In this document: positions 1 through 6,719 of the stretch, piece after piece | Layout of the letters: the number at the start of each line of letters is the position of its first letter | Position numbering within the stretch: the first letter of the stretch is position 1 | NCBI GenBank assembly: GCA_037129475.1 | Contig: JBAXUY010000133.1 | Coordinates: 1-7,870, forward strand | Length of the DNA: 7,870 nt | Reading direction: 5' to 3' | DNA from: RGVT01 sp037129475 | Lineage (GTDB): Bacteria > Planctomycetota > Planctomycetia > Pirellulales > UBA1268 | Program-made: the position numbers and the translations under genes | The notes under the pieces: model-generated | The model's input: only the letters and a program-made list of their open reading frames with translations | Databases searched by the model: none | Told to the model about the DNA's origin: nothing

Positions 1-11
1 CTCTGTCCAAC

Positions 12-33
12 CGACAGGCCTGGAGGCCTGTCG
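12..33. repeat. Perfect 9-bp hairpin repeat with GGCC arms
   Basis: CGACAGGCC at 12-20 pairs perfectly with GGCCTGTCG at 25-33 across a TGGA loop, and GCTACGG follows. Short palindromes of this kind (acaggc...gcctgt followed by gctac) are, from general knowledge, scattered between genes in many planctomycete genomes and resemble REP-type elements. It lies upstream of the hydrolase gene. It could act as a terminator for a gene left of the window, but no T-run follows it, so a dispersed repeat is the likelier reading. Confidence 0.7.
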
Positions 34-78
34 CTACGGTTTCACCCTACAGCTCTGCATCGTGCCGACCGTCCCTTG

Positions 79-119
79 GCGGGCCTCCGCCCGCTGGTGG
101 TGACCCGGGCCTCCGGCCC
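79..119. repeat. Two further GC-rich hairpins with shared core
   Basis: GCGGGC (79-84) pairs with GCCCGC (89-94) around CTCC, and GGGCC (107-111) pairs with GGCCC (115-119) around TCC. Both contain GGGCCTCCG followed by a TGGTG element, so 81-99 and 107-124 look like imperfect copies of one unit. On the minus strand both read GGAGGCC, the same core seen on the plus strand in the hairpin at 12-33. Their function is unknown; they may be REP-like copies or structured RNA upstream of the hydrolase promoter. Confidence 0.5.
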
Positions 120-121
120 TG

Positions 122-151
122 GTGCGTTTGGGCGGGGTGCGTTTGGGTGGT
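122..151. repeat. 15-bp direct tandem repeat, two copies
   Basis: GTGCGTTTGGGCGGG (122-136) is followed directly by GTGCGTTTGGGTGGT (137-151), identical at 13 of 15 positions. It ends just before the -10-like box of the hydrolase gene and so occupies the -35 and spacer region. Because its length is a multiple of three it also stays open in the hydrolase frame, which gives a spurious N-terminal extension from the GTG at 122. Confidence 0.6.
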
Positions 152-153
152 GG

Positions 154-166
154 TATTCTGTCGCGC
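154..166 (+). promoter_or_regulatory. Candidate leaderless promoter -10 box of the hydrolase gene
   Basis: TATTCT at 154-159 matches the TANNNT form of a sigma-70 -10 element and ends 7 nt before the ATG at 167. Transcription would therefore begin at or next to the start codon. No Shine-Dalgarno-like sequence lies at normal spacing. The -35 region is poor; TTGGGC at 128-133 is too far away (20-bp spacer). The case rests mainly on the same spacing being seen before other genes in the window. Confidence 0.4.
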
Positions 167-2206
167 ATGGTGAACCGACTTTTCGGCGGGGCGATGGTGG
201 CGGCGGTGCTCTTGTCGGCGGCATGTGGCGTCGCCGACGGGCCCGGTGACAATCTTCCCGAGAGCGTACGGCCGATTCCGCCGCCAGGGATCGAGCTCGA
301 CGAGGCCACCCAGCGGCGGCTGCTCGATGGCGCCGCGGCCCTCGTTCGCGACGTGGCTACGGTCGAGCATGCCGACGACGCCGACCGTGCCGAGGTGCTC
401 GTCTTCGCCCGTGCCGTGCGGATGGCCGTCGAGGATCGCTTCCTTTACGTGGAGAAGGAGGTGGAGCAGGCGGAGCGACTCCTCGACCGTGGGCGTGAGC
501 GACTCGCAACGCTGCGCGCCGGTGCGAGCGGTGCGCGGCTCGTGACGTGGGGCAGTGGGTCGACGGATGGGCCGCGGCTCGCCGTCGGCGGCTTTCGCTC
601 GCGGATCGACGGCTCCGTGCAGCCCTACGGCCTCGTGGTGCCGGCGGGGTTCGACCCGGCCGACACACGCCCGCGCCGGCTCGACGTCTGGCTCCACGGC
701 CGTGGCGAGAAGATGAGCGAGGTCGCGTTTCTCGCCCAGCGGCTCGCAACGGTGGGCGAGATCGCCCCTCCCGACACGATCGTGCTCCATCCCTATGGCC
801 GCTATTCCAATGCGTTCAAGTTCGCCGGCGAGACCGATGTGCTGGAGGCGATCGACCACGTGAAGACGTTGTTCCCGATCGATGACGACCGGATCGCGAT
901 CCGGGGCTTCTCGATGGGCGGCGCGGGCTGCTGGCAGTTGGCCGTGCACCTTCCCGGCATGTGGCTGGCGGCGACGCCGGGCGCGGGATTCGCCGAGACG
1001 CGAGAGTTTCTGCGGACGTTCCAGCAGCAGGTGTTTGAGCCGACGCCAGCCCAGGCCCGTCTGCTCCACTGGTACGACTGCCCCGACTGGGCGAACAACC
1101 TGCGGCACCTGCCGACGATCGCCTACAGCGGCGAACTCGACAAGCAGAAGCAGGCGGCGGACGCGATGGTGGCGGCCTGCGAGACCCGCGGGTTCGAGAT
1201 CCCGCACGTGATCGGGCCGCAGACGGCGCACAAGATCCATCCCGATGCGAAGGCCGAGATCGAGGCGTTCGTCGCCCAGGCTGCAGAGCAGGGGAGGCCG
1301 GCCGTGCCGCGCGAGATCGACTTCACCACCTACACGCTCCGCTCCCCCACGCACACCTGGCTCACGATCAACGGCCTCGGCGAGCACTGGAGCGAGGCGC
1401 GGGTGCGGGCGGCGGTGCGGGCGCCGCGCATGATCAAGATCACGACGACGAATGTGACGGCTTTCTCGCTCGACATCCCGCTCGATGCCGGCCTGCTGCA
1501 AGCGGGCGCGCCCGTCGCGGTGCAGATCGACGGGGCCACGCGCGACGTCCCAGCGACGAGCGGGCCTCGTTGGCAGGCGGTGTTCACCAAGCAGGACGGT
1601 GCATGGCGGCTGGGGACTGCGGACGCTGGCACAGGCGGCGCCCTACGAAAACGGCCCGGCCTACAGGGACCGATCGACGACGCCTTCATGGACGCCTTTG
1701 TGTTCGTGGGGCCTGCTCCAGGAAACGCCGGTGCATCGCCTGCCGAGCGTTGGGCGGCCGACGAGTGTGCCCGGGCGAAGCGCGAGTGGCGACGGCATTT
1801 CCGCGGCGACGTGGTCGAGCGGCTCCCGGCCGACGTGTCGGCAGATGATATCGCGACGAAGCATCTCGTGCTCTTCGGCACGCCCGAGTCGAATGCGCTC
1901 GTCGCGAAGGTCTTGTCGAGCCTGCCGGTGCGGCGCGAAGGCGATGCGTGGGCCCTCGGAGCCGCACGGTCGCCGGCCGCCACGAGCCTGCCGGTGCTGA
2001 TCCATCCCAATCCGCTCAATCCCGATCGCTACGTGGTCCTCAACAGCGGCTTCACGTTTCGTGAGTATGCCTACCTCAACAACGCCCGGCAGATCCCGAT
2101 GCTCCCCGACTGGGCGCTCGTGAGCGTCGTCGAGGGGCGTGACGCGCAACTGCCGGGAACGATTCTCGCGGAGGGGTTCTTCGACGAGCGCTGGCAGCCG
2201 CGCTAG
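167..2206 (+). CDS. Exported alpha/beta hydrolase, prolyl-oligopeptidase/esterase-like, 679 aa
   Basis: The protein begins with a signal sequence: MVNR, a hydrophobic run ending near residue 19, and LSAAC with Cys20. This is either a loose lipobox (Ser rather than Leu at -3) or a type I site. Residues about 150-375 form an alpha/beta-hydrolase domain. WLHGRG (174-179) suits the oxyanion loop, GFSMGG (247-252) is the nucleophile elbow with Ser249, Asp325 lies in SGELD, and His355 or His358 in AHKIH would complete the triad. Residues about 380-480 are beta-rich, and the last 180 residues (with HLVLFGTPESNA near 566-577) resemble C-terminal regions of planctomycete secreted peptidase/esterase proteins. 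It probably cleaves peptide or ester bonds outside the cytoplasm; the substrate is unknown. ATG 167 is chosen over GTG 122 because the signal peptide starts there and the extra 15 residues come from a DNA repeat. The ABC cassette begins 24 bp downstream. Confidence 0.85.
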   Translation: MVNRLFGGAMVAAVLLSAACGVADGPGDNLPESVRPIPPPGIELDEATQRRLLDGAAALVRDVATVEHADDADRAEVLVFARAVRMAVEDRFLYVEKEVEQAERLLDRGRERLATLRAGASGARLVTWGSGSTDGPRLAVGGFRSRIDGSVQPYGLVVPAGFDPADTRPRRLDVWLHGRGEKMSEVAFLAQRLATVGEIAPPDTIVLHPYGRYSNAFKFAGETDVLEAIDHVKTLFPIDDDRIAIRGFSMGGAGCWQLAVHLPGMWLAATPGAGFAETREFLRTFQQQVFEPTPAQARLLHWYDCPDWANNLRHLPTIAYSGELDKQKQAADAMVAACETRGFEIPHVIGPQTAHKIHPDAKAEIEAFVAQAAEQGRPAVPREIDFTTYTLRSPTHTWLTINGLGEHWSEARVRAAVRAPRMIKITTTNVTAFSLDIPLDAGLLQAGAPVAVQIDGATRDVPATSGPRWQAVFTKQDGAWRLGTADAGTGGALRKRPGLQGPIDDAFMDAFVFVGPAPGNAGASPAERWAADECARAKREWRRHFRGDVVERLPADVSADDIATKHLVLFGTPESNALVAKVLSSLPVRREGDAWALGAARSPAATSLPVLIHPNPLNPDRYVVLNSGFTFREYAYLNNARQIPMLPDWALVSVVEGRDAQLPGTILAEGFFDERWQPR

Positions 2207-2220
2207 GCACGGCCTACATT
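2191..2220 (+). promoter_or_regulatory. Candidate promoter for the ABC cassette
   Basis: TACATT at 2215-2220 is a 4/6 match to a -10 element and ends 10 nt before the ATG at 2231. CTGGCA at 2191-2196, within the last codons of the hydrolase, is a 4/6 match to TTGACA with an 18-bp spacer. No Shine-Dalgarno precedes the ATPase start, which suits a leaderless or very short leader transcript. Read-through from the hydrolase gene remains possible. Confidence 0.4.
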
Positions 2221-2230
2221 CGTCGGTGCC

Positions 2231-3193
2231 ATGAGCCCGGCAGCCAACGTCGACGTCGCGGACGCCCTGCCGGTGCGGGTCGAGGGCGTCGTCAAGCGGT
2301 ATGGCCGGCGGACCGTACTCGACCGAGTGACCTGCTCCGTGCCGCCCGGGATCACCGGGCTCGTCGGCCCCAACGGCGCCGGCAAGAGCACGCTCGTGCG
2401 GTCGATTCTCGGTCTCGTCCGGCTCGCGGCGGGCAGCGTGCACGTGTTCGGCGTCGATGCCGCGCGGGACCCGCGGGCCGTGCGCCGGCTCGTGGGCGTC
2501 GTGCCGGAGGACGAGTGCACCGTGCCGGGGCTCGCGGCGGTGGAGATGGTGCGGTATGCCGCGCGGCTCTCGGGGCTGCCGGGCACCGAGGCGCTCCGCC
2601 GGGCCCACGAGGTGCTCGACTGGTGCGACGCCGGGCAGGAGCGCTATCGCCCGGTCGAGACGCTGTCGGTGGGCATGCGGCAGAAGGTGGCGTTCGCGGC
2701 CGCGATCGTCCACGATCCGCCGCTCGTGATCCTCGACGAGCCGACCAACGGTCTCGACCCGCTCGAACGGCAGGCGATGCTCGGCCGGCTCACGACGCTC
2801 GCGCGCGACCACGGGAAGACGGTGTTCGTATCGACGCACGTGCTGCCCGACGTCCAGGCGATCTGCGACCGTGTGATCGTGATGGCCGCCGGCCGTGTGC
2901 GGCTCGAGGGCACGATCGCCGACCTCACGCGGCCCGTGGTTCCCCACTTCAGGCTCGAGGCCGTCGGTCCGCTCGACGCGTGTGCCGCGTTGCTGCACGG
3001 TCGCGGGATCGATGCGACGCGGAGTGACGCCACCACGCTGCTCGTGGCCGTCCGCTCCGACGACGTCGTGGCCGCGATCTGGCAGGCGGCCCGCGAGTCG
3101 GGCGTGGCGGTGCGGGCCCTCGCGCCGGTGCAGCGCGGCTTCGAAGAGGTGTTCCTCGAGGCGATCGCGGAGGATTCCCATGCCGCTGCATGA
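2231..3193 (+). CDS. ABC transporter ATP-binding protein, ABC-2 type, 320 aa
   Basis: Cytoplasmic nucleotide-binding subunit that would drive an ABC-2 permease. It shows Walker A GPNGAGKST (46-54), a signature LSVGM (145-149), Walker B LVILDE (165-170) followed by the D-loop GLDP, and the switch His203 in STH. The Q-loop position reads VVPED, with Glu93 where Gln is usual. Residues about 225-320 form the C-terminal extension common in NatA/CcmA-like exporters. At 320 aa the length is normal for this family. The gene starts 24 bp after the hydrolase, and its 3' end overlaps the next gene by 14 bp, which implies translational coupling with that permease. ATG 2231 is followed by about 14 poorly conserved residues before the ABC domain, so a slightly later start is possible. 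The substrate cannot be inferred. Confidence 0.95.
   Translation: MSPAANVDVADALPVRVEGVVKRYGRRTVLDRVTCSVPPGITGLVGPNGAGKSTLVRSILGLVRLAAGSVHVFGVDAARDPRAVRRLVGVVPEDECTVPGLAAVEMVRYAARLSGLPGTEALRRAHEVLDWCDAGQERYRPVETLSVGMRQKVAFAAAIVHDPPLVILDEPTNGLDPLERQAMLGRLTTLARDHGKTVFVSTHVLPDVQAICDRVIVMAAGRVRLEGTIADLTRPVVPHFRLEAVGPLDACAALLHGRGIDATRSDATTLLVAVRSDDVVAAIWQAARESGVAVRALAPVQRGFEEVFLEAIAEDSHAAA
3169..3173 (+). promoter_or_regulatory. Shine-Dalgarno for the first permease
   Basis: GGAGG lies 6 nt before ATG 3180, inside the end of the first ATPase gene. It fixes the permease start at 3180 rather than at an upstream codon in the long open frame that extends back to 2895 and only shadows the ATPase. It is the clearest ribosome-binding site in the window. 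Confidence 0.7.
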
Positions 3194-4271
3194 GGTCGGC
3201 TACCGCGGTTGGACGGGGCGGCTGCTCCCGCCATGGGCCACGGTGGGCGTGATCGCCACCACAGGCCTGCGGCTCGCCTGGAAGAGCCGGTGGCTGCGCC
3301 GCGCGATGCTCCTGGCGTGGAGCCCGGCGATCTTCTTCGCGGCGAGTTTCTTCGCGTTCGAGCAGGCGGTGGAGGAGGGGCGGCTGACGTCGCTCGCCGA
3401 GCGGGCCGCCCGTGGCGGCAACCTCGACGGCGTGGGCATCCTCGGCACGGTGCTCGCCGACACGCTCGGCCGCGCCGCCGCCGGCGCGGAGCATGCGACC
3501 GAGGCCGAGCGGCTCGTGGCCACCCGGAAGCTCGTGTGGACGCGGCTCCTTCTCGCCTTCATGCGGGCCCCGCAGGCCGTGCTGCTCGCGGTGGTGATCG
3601 GCCTCGTGGCTCCCGCGCTCATCTCGGGTGACCTGCGGGCGAAGGCCTGGCTCATTTACTTCACGCGGCCCGTCGGCCGCACCGAATACATCCTCGGCAA
3701 GGTGGCGATCCTGGGCACGCTCGTGGCGGTGATCACGGTGCTGCCCGCCGTCGCGCTCTGGCTGGCCGGCGTGCTCGTGAGCCCGAGCATCGTCGTCGCC
3801 GCCGAGACCTGGGATCTCCCGCTGCGGGCCGTGGCGGCGAGCGTGGTGCTCGCGGTGCCGACGGTGCTGCTGGCGCTGGCGTATTCATCGCTCACGGCCG
3901 AGAGCCGGATCGCGAGCTTCGCCTGGTTCGCCACGTGGGCCGCCTGCTGGATCGCGCACTCCGCGCTCACGACGGCCGATCTCGTGGCCGCCACGAACGA
4001 CACCGGCGCGGTCATGGCGGATGACGTCGAGCCGCCCGCCCCGCCGCCGCGCCGCGGCCACTGGCTCGCCCGGGCCGCGGGCCTCGACGGGGCCCTCGAC
4101 CGCTGGGCATGGATGTCGCCGTATCACGCCGTCGGCGTGGTGCAGGCCTGGATCTTCGGGATCGAGAACCGACCTCGGGCGGTTGTGCCGCCCGCCGCAG
4201 CGCTCGCCACGATCGCGATCGTCTCCTCGGCCGTGCTCGCCTGGCGGGTCGCGGCCCCCGCGAGGGTCTGA
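3180..4271 (+). CDS. ABC-2 type transporter permease, 363 aa
   Basis: Integral inner-membrane subunit, probably partnered with the ATPase just upstream. About six hydrophobic segments are visible, near residues 41-62, 129-149, 172-199, 214-238, 244-264 and 338-358. A soluble loop of roughly 65 residues follows the first segment, and a Pro/Arg-rich loop lies near 275-300. The stretch from DLRAK (151) through YFTRPVGRTEYILGK (160-174) is the hallmark of ABC-2 permeases, in which a 'sRPvsR..y.lGK' pattern precedes a membrane segment. SPYHAVG...WIFG (313-327) is a second motif that I associate with this planctomycete permease type. The start overlaps the ATPase by 14 bp and has a good ribosome-binding site. 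The next ATPase starts 4 bp after the stop codon. Family placement is confident; the substrate is unknown. Confidence 0.9.
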   Translation: MPLHEVGYRGWTGRLLPPWATVGVIATTGLRLAWKSRWLRRAMLLAWSPAIFFAASFFAFEQAVEEGRLTSLAERAARGGNLDGVGILGTVLADTLGRAAAGAEHATEAERLVATRKLVWTRLLLAFMRAPQAVLLAVVIGLVAPALISGDLRAKAWLIYFTRPVGRTEYILGKVAILGTLVAVITVLPAVALWLAGVLVSPSIVVAAETWDLPLRAVAASVVLAVPTVLLALAYSSLTAESRIASFAWFATWAACWIAHSALTTADLVAATNDTGAVMADDVEPPAPPPRRGHWLARAAGLDGALDRWAWMSPYHAVGVVQAWIFGIENRPRAVVPPAAALATIAIVSSAVLAWRVAAPARV

Positions 4272-4275
4272 CCGC

Positions 4276-5202
4276 ATGATCACGCTCGACCACGTCACGA
4301 AGCTCTACGGGTCGGTGATCGGCGTCAACGACGTCACGGTCGAGCTCGGCGCAGGCGCGCATGGTCTGCTCGGTCCCAACGGCGCGGGTAAGACGACGTT
4401 CCTCGGCCTCGTCACGGGACAGCTGCGGCCGACACTCGGGGCCGTGCGGGTGTTCGGTGAGCCACCGTTCGACAATCCCCGCGTGCTGCGTCGCATCGGC
4501 TATTGCCCGGCGGCCGACCTGCTCGACCGCACGACGACGCCGCAGGCCTGGGTGCGCTACCTCGTGCGGCTCGCCGGATTCTCCGCGGCGGCGGCGACGG
4601 CGCGGGCGGATCACGCGCTCGAGCAGGTGGGGCTCACGGCCGCGTCGCGGCGGCCGCTCGTCACGCTCTCGAAGGGGATGCGGCAGCGGGCGAAGCTGGC
4701 CGGCGCGATCGCCCACGATCCCGACCTCGTCGTCCTCGACGAGCCGTTCAACGGGCTCGACCCGGTGGCCCGCCACGACCTCGTCACGCTCGTCCGCGGC
4801 TGGGCCACGTCGCGGAGCCTGATCGTGGCGAGCCACCTGCTCCACGAAGTGGAGTCGCTCGACGCGGGCCTGGCCGTCATTCTCGGCGGCCGGCTCGTGG
4901 CCAGCGGTGACGCCGCGGAGATCCGCGGCCTCGTCGACGCGCTGCCGGGCGAGGTGACGATTCGCTGCGCGGAGCCGCGGCAATTCGCAGAGCTCGCCTT
5001 CCGAATCGGCGGCGTCGAGGGCGTGCGGATCGAGGGCGACGCCGTGGTCGTGGCCACGCACCGGCCCGTGGCGTTCGTCGAGGAGGCGGCGGTGCGGGCG
5101 CTCGACGAGGGGCTGCACCTCGGCGAGGTCGTGCCGGCCGATCGCTCGCTCGAGGGCATCTTCGGGCACCTCGTGCGGCTCCATCGCGGAGTGAAGGCAT
5201 GA
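4276..5202 (+). CDS. ABC transporter ATP-binding protein, ABC-2 type, 308 aa
   Basis: Second nucleotide-binding subunit of the cassette. It has Walker A GPNGAGKTT (33-41), signature LSKGM (131-135), Walker B LVVLDE (151-156), D-loop GLDP (160-163) and the switch His187 in ASH. The Q-loop reads IGYCPAAD, with Ala79 at the position where Gln is normally found. It is clearly not a recent copy of the first ATPase: the N-terminus is shorter and the C-terminal extension (about 210-308) differs. ATG 4276 lies 4 bp after the permease stop and begins directly at the conserved strand MITLDHVTKLYG; GAGGG at 4262-4266 is a weak ribosome-binding site. The stop overlaps the next ATG as ATGA. It probably pairs with the second permease or forms a heterodimer with the first ATPase. 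Confidence 0.95.
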   Translation: MITLDHVTKLYGSVIGVNDVTVELGAGAHGLLGPNGAGKTTFLGLVTGQLRPTLGAVRVFGEPPFDNPRVLRRIGYCPAADLLDRTTTPQAWVRYLVRLAGFSAAAATARADHALEQVGLTAASRRPLVTLSKGMRQRAKLAGAIAHDPDLVVLDEPFNGLDPVARHDLVTLVRGWATSRSLIVASHLLHEVESLDAGLAVILGGRLVASGDAAEIRGLVDALPGEVTIRCAEPRQFAELAFRIGGVEGVRIEGDAVVVATHRPVAFVEEAAVRALDEGLHLGEVVPADRSLEGIFGHLVRLHRGVKA

Positions 5203-5987
5203 GCGGCGATCGAGGGAGCCTGCCGGCTGCCGTATGGACCGTGGCGATGTTTCAGCTCGCGCGGCTCGTCACGTGGCCGCGGCTGGCGATGGCGGCCGTG
5301 GGCGTCGTGTTTCCCGCCGGTGTAATGCTGGCAGCGGGGCGTGCCGCCCGCGGCGGATTTCCGACCGACGTTTCCGTGGCGCTGCTCTACGCGCTCATCC
5401 CCGAGGCCGTCTGCATGCTGGGCCTGCTCGTGACGATGTGCCCGGCCGTGGCCGACGAACTGGAGCGGGGCACGTGGGCACACGTGGCGACGCGGCCGCG
5501 GGGCCGGCGGGCGCTGCTGCTCGGCACATGGCTGGCCGCCGTCATCTGGACGGGCACGGTGGCGATCGCCGCGACGGCGCTCGCGCTTCTCGTGGCCGAG
5601 GTCGAGCGGCCGATGGCGGTGGGTGGAATGTTCGTGGCGCTGATCCTGCTCTCGTGTGTCGGCCGCGCCGCACTCTTCGCGCTGCCGGCGGTGGTGCTGC
5701 CGAAGCGGGCCCTCGTGGCGAGCGTGGGTGTGGCGCTCGTCGTCGAGTATCTCGCCGGTACGATTCCGGCGGTGGTCAACCAGGCGACGGTGAGCCTCCG
5801 CCTGCGGAGCCTGCTCGTCGATTGGATGGGGTGGAAGCGAAAGCTGCCGACCGAGATGCAGCTGTTCATCGACCCGCAGCCGGCGTGGCTGCACGTGCTC
5901 GCCGTCGCTGTACTCACGGTGGTGTTACTGGCTGCGGCCGTCTTCATCCTCGAACGCCGCCAGTTCCCCCCGAGCGACGAGGTGTGA
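5199..5987 (+). CDS. ABC-2 type transporter permease subunit, 262 aa
   Basis: Second membrane subunit, shorter than the first (262 against 363 aa) because it lacks the large soluble loop. Six hydrophobic stretches lie near residues 26-47, 58-80, 105-133, 141-165, 170-190 and 230-251. The sequence ADELERGTW (85-93) followed by TRPRGRRALLLG (98-109) matches the ABC-2 pattern of an acidic amphipathic segment, 'G', then 'RP..R' ahead of a membrane helix. The start overlaps the ATPase stop as ATGA, with GGAG at 5188-5191 placed 7 nt upstream. It is the last gene of the cassette; a hairpin repeat follows the stop codon. It is likely an exporter or membrane-remodelling permease, with no sequence clue to its cargo. 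Confidence 0.87.
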   Translation: MSGDRGSLPAAVWTVAMFQLARLVTWPRLAMAAVGVVFPAGVMLAAGRAARGGFPTDVSVALLYALIPEAVCMLGLLVTMCPAVADELERGTWAHVATRPRGRRALLLGTWLAAVIWTGTVAIAATALALLVAEVERPMAVGGMFVALILLSCVGRAALFALPAVVLPKRALVASVGVALVVEYLAGTIPAVVNQATVSLRLRSLLVDWMGWKRKLPTEMQLFIDPQPAWLHVLAVAVLTVVLLAAAVFILERRQFPPSDEV

Positions 5988-5995
5988 ACGGGAGA

Positions 5996-6022
5996 GGAAA
6001 AAAGTGCCTGACACCTTTTTCC
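5996..6022. repeat. Near-palindromic repeat and possible bidirectional terminator
   Basis: GGAAAAA (5996-6002) pairs with TTTTTCC (6016-6022) and GTG (6004-6006) with CAC (6012-6014). There is one A/C mismatch and a CCTGA loop. The core GTGCCTGACACC with flanking A- and T-runs is a dispersed element I recognise from planctomycetes and other bacteria. It lies between convergent genes, the ABC cassette and vapC, with A/T runs on both sides, so it could end transcription from either direction. Whether it is a terminator or a mobile repeat remnant cannot be settled from one copy. Confidence 0.6.
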
Positions 6023-6042
6023 GCGCCCCACAGGCCGGCCGC

Positions 6043-6483
6043 TCAGTCTGAAAAGGCTCCGAGGGGGAGCACCGTGATGCCTGGGAACCGGGAAAAGTCC
6101 CGGTCCTCCGTGAGGAGCGTCGTCGCGCCATGCTCAAGGCAGACCGCAGCGATCTGTGCGTCGAAGACGAGGTTGCCGCTGACGCCCGACTTTTCGATCA
6201 AGCTCCGCAGCAGCGGCAGGTAGCGGTCGCCGGGGACGAGCAGCCGCGCGGAGGGGCTCGCAAGCAGCGATTCCATCGCCGTCAGCGCGTCAGCTACCGG
6301 CGTGGGCGGATCGAAGACCCGGTCGTGCGACACCACCCTCAGGAATTCACCGACACAGAAGATTGGCACGGCCCAAGCTTCGTTACCCTCGGCAAGGCGA
6401 CGAACCGCCCGCAGCGCGGCCTCGTGCTGGGGCGATTCCTCGCGGTCGGCGTAGATGAGGATGTTCGTGTCGACGGCGATCAT
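6043..6483 (-). CDS. vapC: Type II toxin VapC, PIN-domain ribonuclease, 146 aa
   Basis: Toxin of a VapBC pair; PIN-domain VapC proteins are Mg2+-dependent endoribonucleases that cut RNA (tRNA or rRNA in studied cases) unless neutralised by VapB. The full set of acidic residues is present: Asp5 in AVDTNILIY, Glu46 in VGEFLR, Asp108 in LVFDAQIAA, and Asp127/Asp129 in TEDRDFSRF. The gene therefore looks intact and catalytically competent. The length is normal for the family. Its ATG overlaps the vapB stop by 4 nt (ATGA), the usual antitoxin-first arrangement that couples translation. It converges on the ABC cassette, with the stop codon 55 bp from the permease stop and the palindromic repeat between them. 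The target RNA is not predictable. Confidence 0.94.
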   Translation of the reverse strand: MIAVDTNILIYADREESPQHEAALRAVRRLAEGNEAWAVPIFCVGEFLRVVSHDRVFDPPTPVADALTAMESLLASPSARLLVPGDRYLPLLRSLIEKSGVSGNLVFDAQIAAVCLEHGATTLLTEDRDFSRFPGITVLPLGAFSD

Positions 6484-6719
6484 CGTCGCCCATCCAGCAC
6501 CTCGAAGAGGCGGTCGCGGTCGGCGACGTCGATGCCCGGCAGCAGACGGCCGTGGTGCGTCTTCCAGGCCAGACGGTAGGGCTCACCAGTTTTCGTCCGG
6601 CGGGCGAGTGCTGCTGAGAGCGCGTGCTCCACAAAGGCCGTGAGTGTCGTTCCCTTCTCGGCGGCCCGGCGTTTGGCGGCGGCGAGAAGGGAGTCATCAA
6701 TGTCGAGTGTCGTTCTCAT
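6480..6719 (-). CDS. vapB: Type II antitoxin VapB, ribbon-helix-helix, 79 aa
   Basis: Antitoxin partner of the downstream VapC. The N-terminus MRTTLDIDDSLL is a ribbon-helix-helix DNA-binding strand; helix A lies at about 9-21 and helix B at about 26-38 (LTAFVEHALSAAL). The C-terminal tail, including GRLLPGIDVADRD (57-69), is the segment expected to wrap the toxin, as in VapB proteins of the DUF2191 type. The start is placed at 6719 (MRTT); an ATG at 6731 would add MFIC, which is not family-like and falls inside the promoter repeats. The dimer presumably binds the AT-rich repeats at its own start to repress the operon, with VapC as co-repressor; this follows family behaviour and is not shown here. 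Confidence 0.93.
   Translation of the reverse strand: MRTTLDIDDSLLAAAKRRAAEKGTTLTAFVEHALSAALARRTKTGEPYRLAWKTHHGRLLPGIDVADRDRLFEVLDGRR

Noticed and set aside
12..119. CRISPR-like array from the repeated hairpins
   Set aside because: Only three dissimilar short units of different orientation; no regular repeat-spacer pattern and no cas genes.
122..166. GTG start at 122 adding 15 residues (RLGGV repeated) to the hydrolase
   Set aside because: The extension is translated tandem-repeat DNA, precedes a typical signal peptide starting at ATG 167, and would run through the -10-like box.
47..1501. Long minus-strand open frame antisense to the hydrolase
   Set aside because: Its translation is Arg/His-rich without motifs, and it mirrors a well-supported plus-strand gene; high GC leaves antisense frames open.
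2895..3179. Upstream extension of the first permease to 2895
   Set aside because: The added 95 residues are Arg/Ser/Pro-rich out-of-frame ATPase sequence; GGAGG placed 6 nt before ATG 3180 marks the real start.
1661..3181. Long minus-strand open frame across the hydrolase end and first ATPase
   Set aside because: It is low-complexity, Arg/His/Glu-rich sequence antisense to an ATPase with all its motifs.
4021..4275. Upstream extension of the second ATPase
   Set aside because: The region is the 3' part of the permease in another frame, while the ABC domain begins exactly at ATG 4276.
4611..5894. Long minus-strand frame opposite the second ATPase and permease
   Set aside because: It has a His/Arg-rich start and a Ser/Arg-rich end without domains; it is a GC-driven shadow.
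5234..6223. Plus-strand frame across the second permease and into vapC
   Set aside because: It shows no membrane segments or motifs and spans two convergent genes and the palindromic repeat.
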